Positions 62,904 through 64,000 of a DNA stretch of 64,000 nucleotides are shown in pieces. Made by a program: the position numbers and the translations under genes. Each line of letters begins with the position of its first letter. The first letter of the stretch is position 1. The notes under the pieces were generated by a model. The model worked only from the letters and a program-made list of their open reading frames with translations, was not told the DNA's origin and did no database searches. The stretch comes from Streptomyces sp. LBL. Its GTDB lineage: Bacteria; Actinomycetota; Actinomycetes; Streptomycetales; Streptomycetaceae. The stretch spans positions 62,001-126,000 of the forward strand of contig NZ_JARXYX010000013.1 of the NCBI RefSeq assembly GCF_029893585.1, read 5' to 3'.

Positions 62904-64000
62904 TCAACGTGGTTCTCCTGGCGCGGGTTCCGGGGAGTCCACGGTGTGGGGCGTCGGGTGCTGGCGTACCAGGATGGTGCCGGGGCCGTCCGCGAGGCGG
63001 CGCTGTTCGTGGTGAGCCAGTCGGCGGACCAGGATCAGCAGCGGCTGGGTGAGCAGGGTCGTGGTCAGCGCCATGAACACCAGGACCGTGTAGAAGGGCT
63101 CGCTCAACAGGCCTGCTTGAAGGCCCGCGTTGAGAGCGATCAGCTCGGTGAGGCCGCGGGCGCTCAGCAGGACGCCGACGGTCCGCGCGTCGTCGCGGTC
63201 CAGGCCGCCCAGCCGGGCCGCGACCGTACCGCTGCCGATCTTGGTGACGACCGCCAGCACCGTCACCACCAGCAGGGCGGACCATCCCGTGGCGGTCATG
63301 CTGTTCAGGGCGACGGACTGCCCCGAGTAGACGAAGAAGAACGGCAGCAGCAGCGAGCTGACGACGTGCAGCGGCTGCAACAGGTCGGGGTCGAGCGTGC
63401 CGTCCTGCTCACGCGGGCAGACGACACCCGCGAGGAGTGCGCCGCAGATCGCGTGCAGCCCGAGGAACTGGGTGAAGCACGCCGACGCGAAGGCGAAGCC
63501 GATGAGCAGGGCCAGCCGCAGCGAGGGCTCCATCCGGGTCGTCCACAGGAGCCTGCGCAGCAGCGGCCGGGCCGCCACCAGCATCAGGGCGGTGAACCCG
63601 ACCGCGAGCGCCGCCCGCCACGGCCAGCCCAGCGCCCGCTCACCGCTGCCGCCGTCCAGCAGTGTCCCGGCCAGCACCGTCCAGCCGATCACGTCGAGCA
63701 GCCCGGCGGCGGACACCGCCAGCACCCCCGGCACCGTGCTGGCCAGGCCGTTCTCCCGCACGATGGCGGTCAGCACCGGTACTGCGGTTATCGATAAAGC
63801 GACTCCGGCGAACACCACCATGGCGGGGGAGAGGTGAGGCATGTCCAGGGCGCGCAACTGCTCCCGGAACAGCAGCGCGGCGCCGCTCCCCACGGCCATC
63901 GGCACCAGGAACGCCACCAGTGCCACGGTCACCGCCGTACGCGCCCGGTCACCCAGGACCTTCAGGTCCAGCTCGTACCCCACGGCGAACAGGAAGATCA
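62904..64000 (-). CDS. CPA2-family cation/proton antiporter, 5' part beyond window
   Basis: The minus-strand frame stays open past the apparent start: the edge reads IFLFAVGYELDLKVLG, the usual fourth-to-fifth segment of CPA2 exchangers. So the gene starts beyond base 64000. About 365 residues are visible, with many membrane spans (VALVAFLVPMAVGSGAALLF, ALSITAVPVLTAIV, LLLPFFFVYSGQSVAL), including the typical SITAVP and 'FF..SG' segments. It would exchange Na+ or K+ for H+ in the membrane. It lacks a TrkA domain in the visible part. Host gene, convergent with pnkp. Confidence 0.85.
   Translation of the reverse strand, partial: IFLFAVGYELDLKVLGDRARTAVTVALVAFLVPMAVGSGAALLFREQLRALDMPHLSPAMVVFAGVALSITAVPVLTAIVRENGLASTVPGVLAVSAAGLLDVIGWTVLAGTLLDGGSGERALGWPWRAALAVGFTALMLVAARPLLRRLLWTTRMEPSLRLALLIGFAFASACFTQFLGLHAICGALLAGVVCPREQDGTLDPDLLQPLHVVSSLLLPFFFVYSGQSVALNSMTATGWSALLVVTVLAVVTKIGSGTVAARLGGLDRDDARTVGVLLSARGLTELIALNAGLQAGLLSEPFYTVLVFMALTTTLLTQPLLILVRRLAHHEQRRLADGPGTILVRQHPTPHTVDSPEPAPGEPR

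Overview
The window is high-GC actinobacterial DNA, most likely Streptomyces. About the first 57.5 kb is a prophage of a siphovirus-type actinophage, and the last 6.5 kb is host chromosome. Evidence for the prophage is a complete structural cassette in canonical order, its own replication and recombination genes, and a host oxidoreductase gene that is cut at its 5' end where phage DNA stops (about 57.5 kb). No integrase lies in the window. A gp3-like recombination directionality factor (35030-35800) suggests a phiC31-type serine integrase encoded left of base 1.

Layout. 1-7.9 kb: edge of a minus-strand gene, HNH nuclease, a primase/polymerase-like protein on an apparently leaderless promoter, small and large terminase, portal, and a MuF-type head protein with a C-terminal HELGH zincin domain. 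8-23 kb: scaffold, decoration protein, capsid, connectors, tail tube, tail assembly chaperones joined by a -1 frameshift at GGGAAAG, a 1761-residue tape measure with M23 and lytic-transglycosylase-like domains, and tail-tip proteins. 23-27 kb: endolysin, membrane/holin candidates, deoxynucleotide kinase, HNH protein, SprT-like protein. 27-42.9 kb: mostly short overlapping early genes, with a PD-(D/E)XK nuclease, RNA ligase, lipoprotein, MazG-like protein, NlpC/P60-like protein, RDF, two tandem cytosine methyltransferase loci and a resolvase-like nuclease. 42.9-47.8 kb: primase-helicase, family A DNA polymerase, HNH nuclease. 48-55 kb: a phage sigma factor and small genes behind repeated promoter-like elements. 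55-57 kb: a lysogenic-type XRE/DUF5753 plus DUF397 pair and divergent small genes. 57.1-57.5 kb: dense hairpins and the attachment junction. 57.5-64 kb: truncated F420-dependent oxidoreductase, the Hen1-Pnkp RNA repair pair, and a cation/proton antiporter running off the edge.

Regulation visible in the sequence. Ten copies of a near-palindrome centred on AAAACGTTTT recur mainly between genes from 26 to 53.5 kb, like the scattered operators of phage repressors. Two families of promoter-like element share the core CGACATAAC (or CGACACAAC). Four copies have GTCAC-type hexamers 17 bp upstream, and one of these precedes the phage's own sigma factor gene.

Most interesting. Both tandem methyltransferase loci carry catalytic motifs I-VIII in one frame and the C-terminal region with motif X in the +1 frame, and both frames are open over about 360 bp. 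This points to a split or frameshifted enzyme conserved in duplicate.
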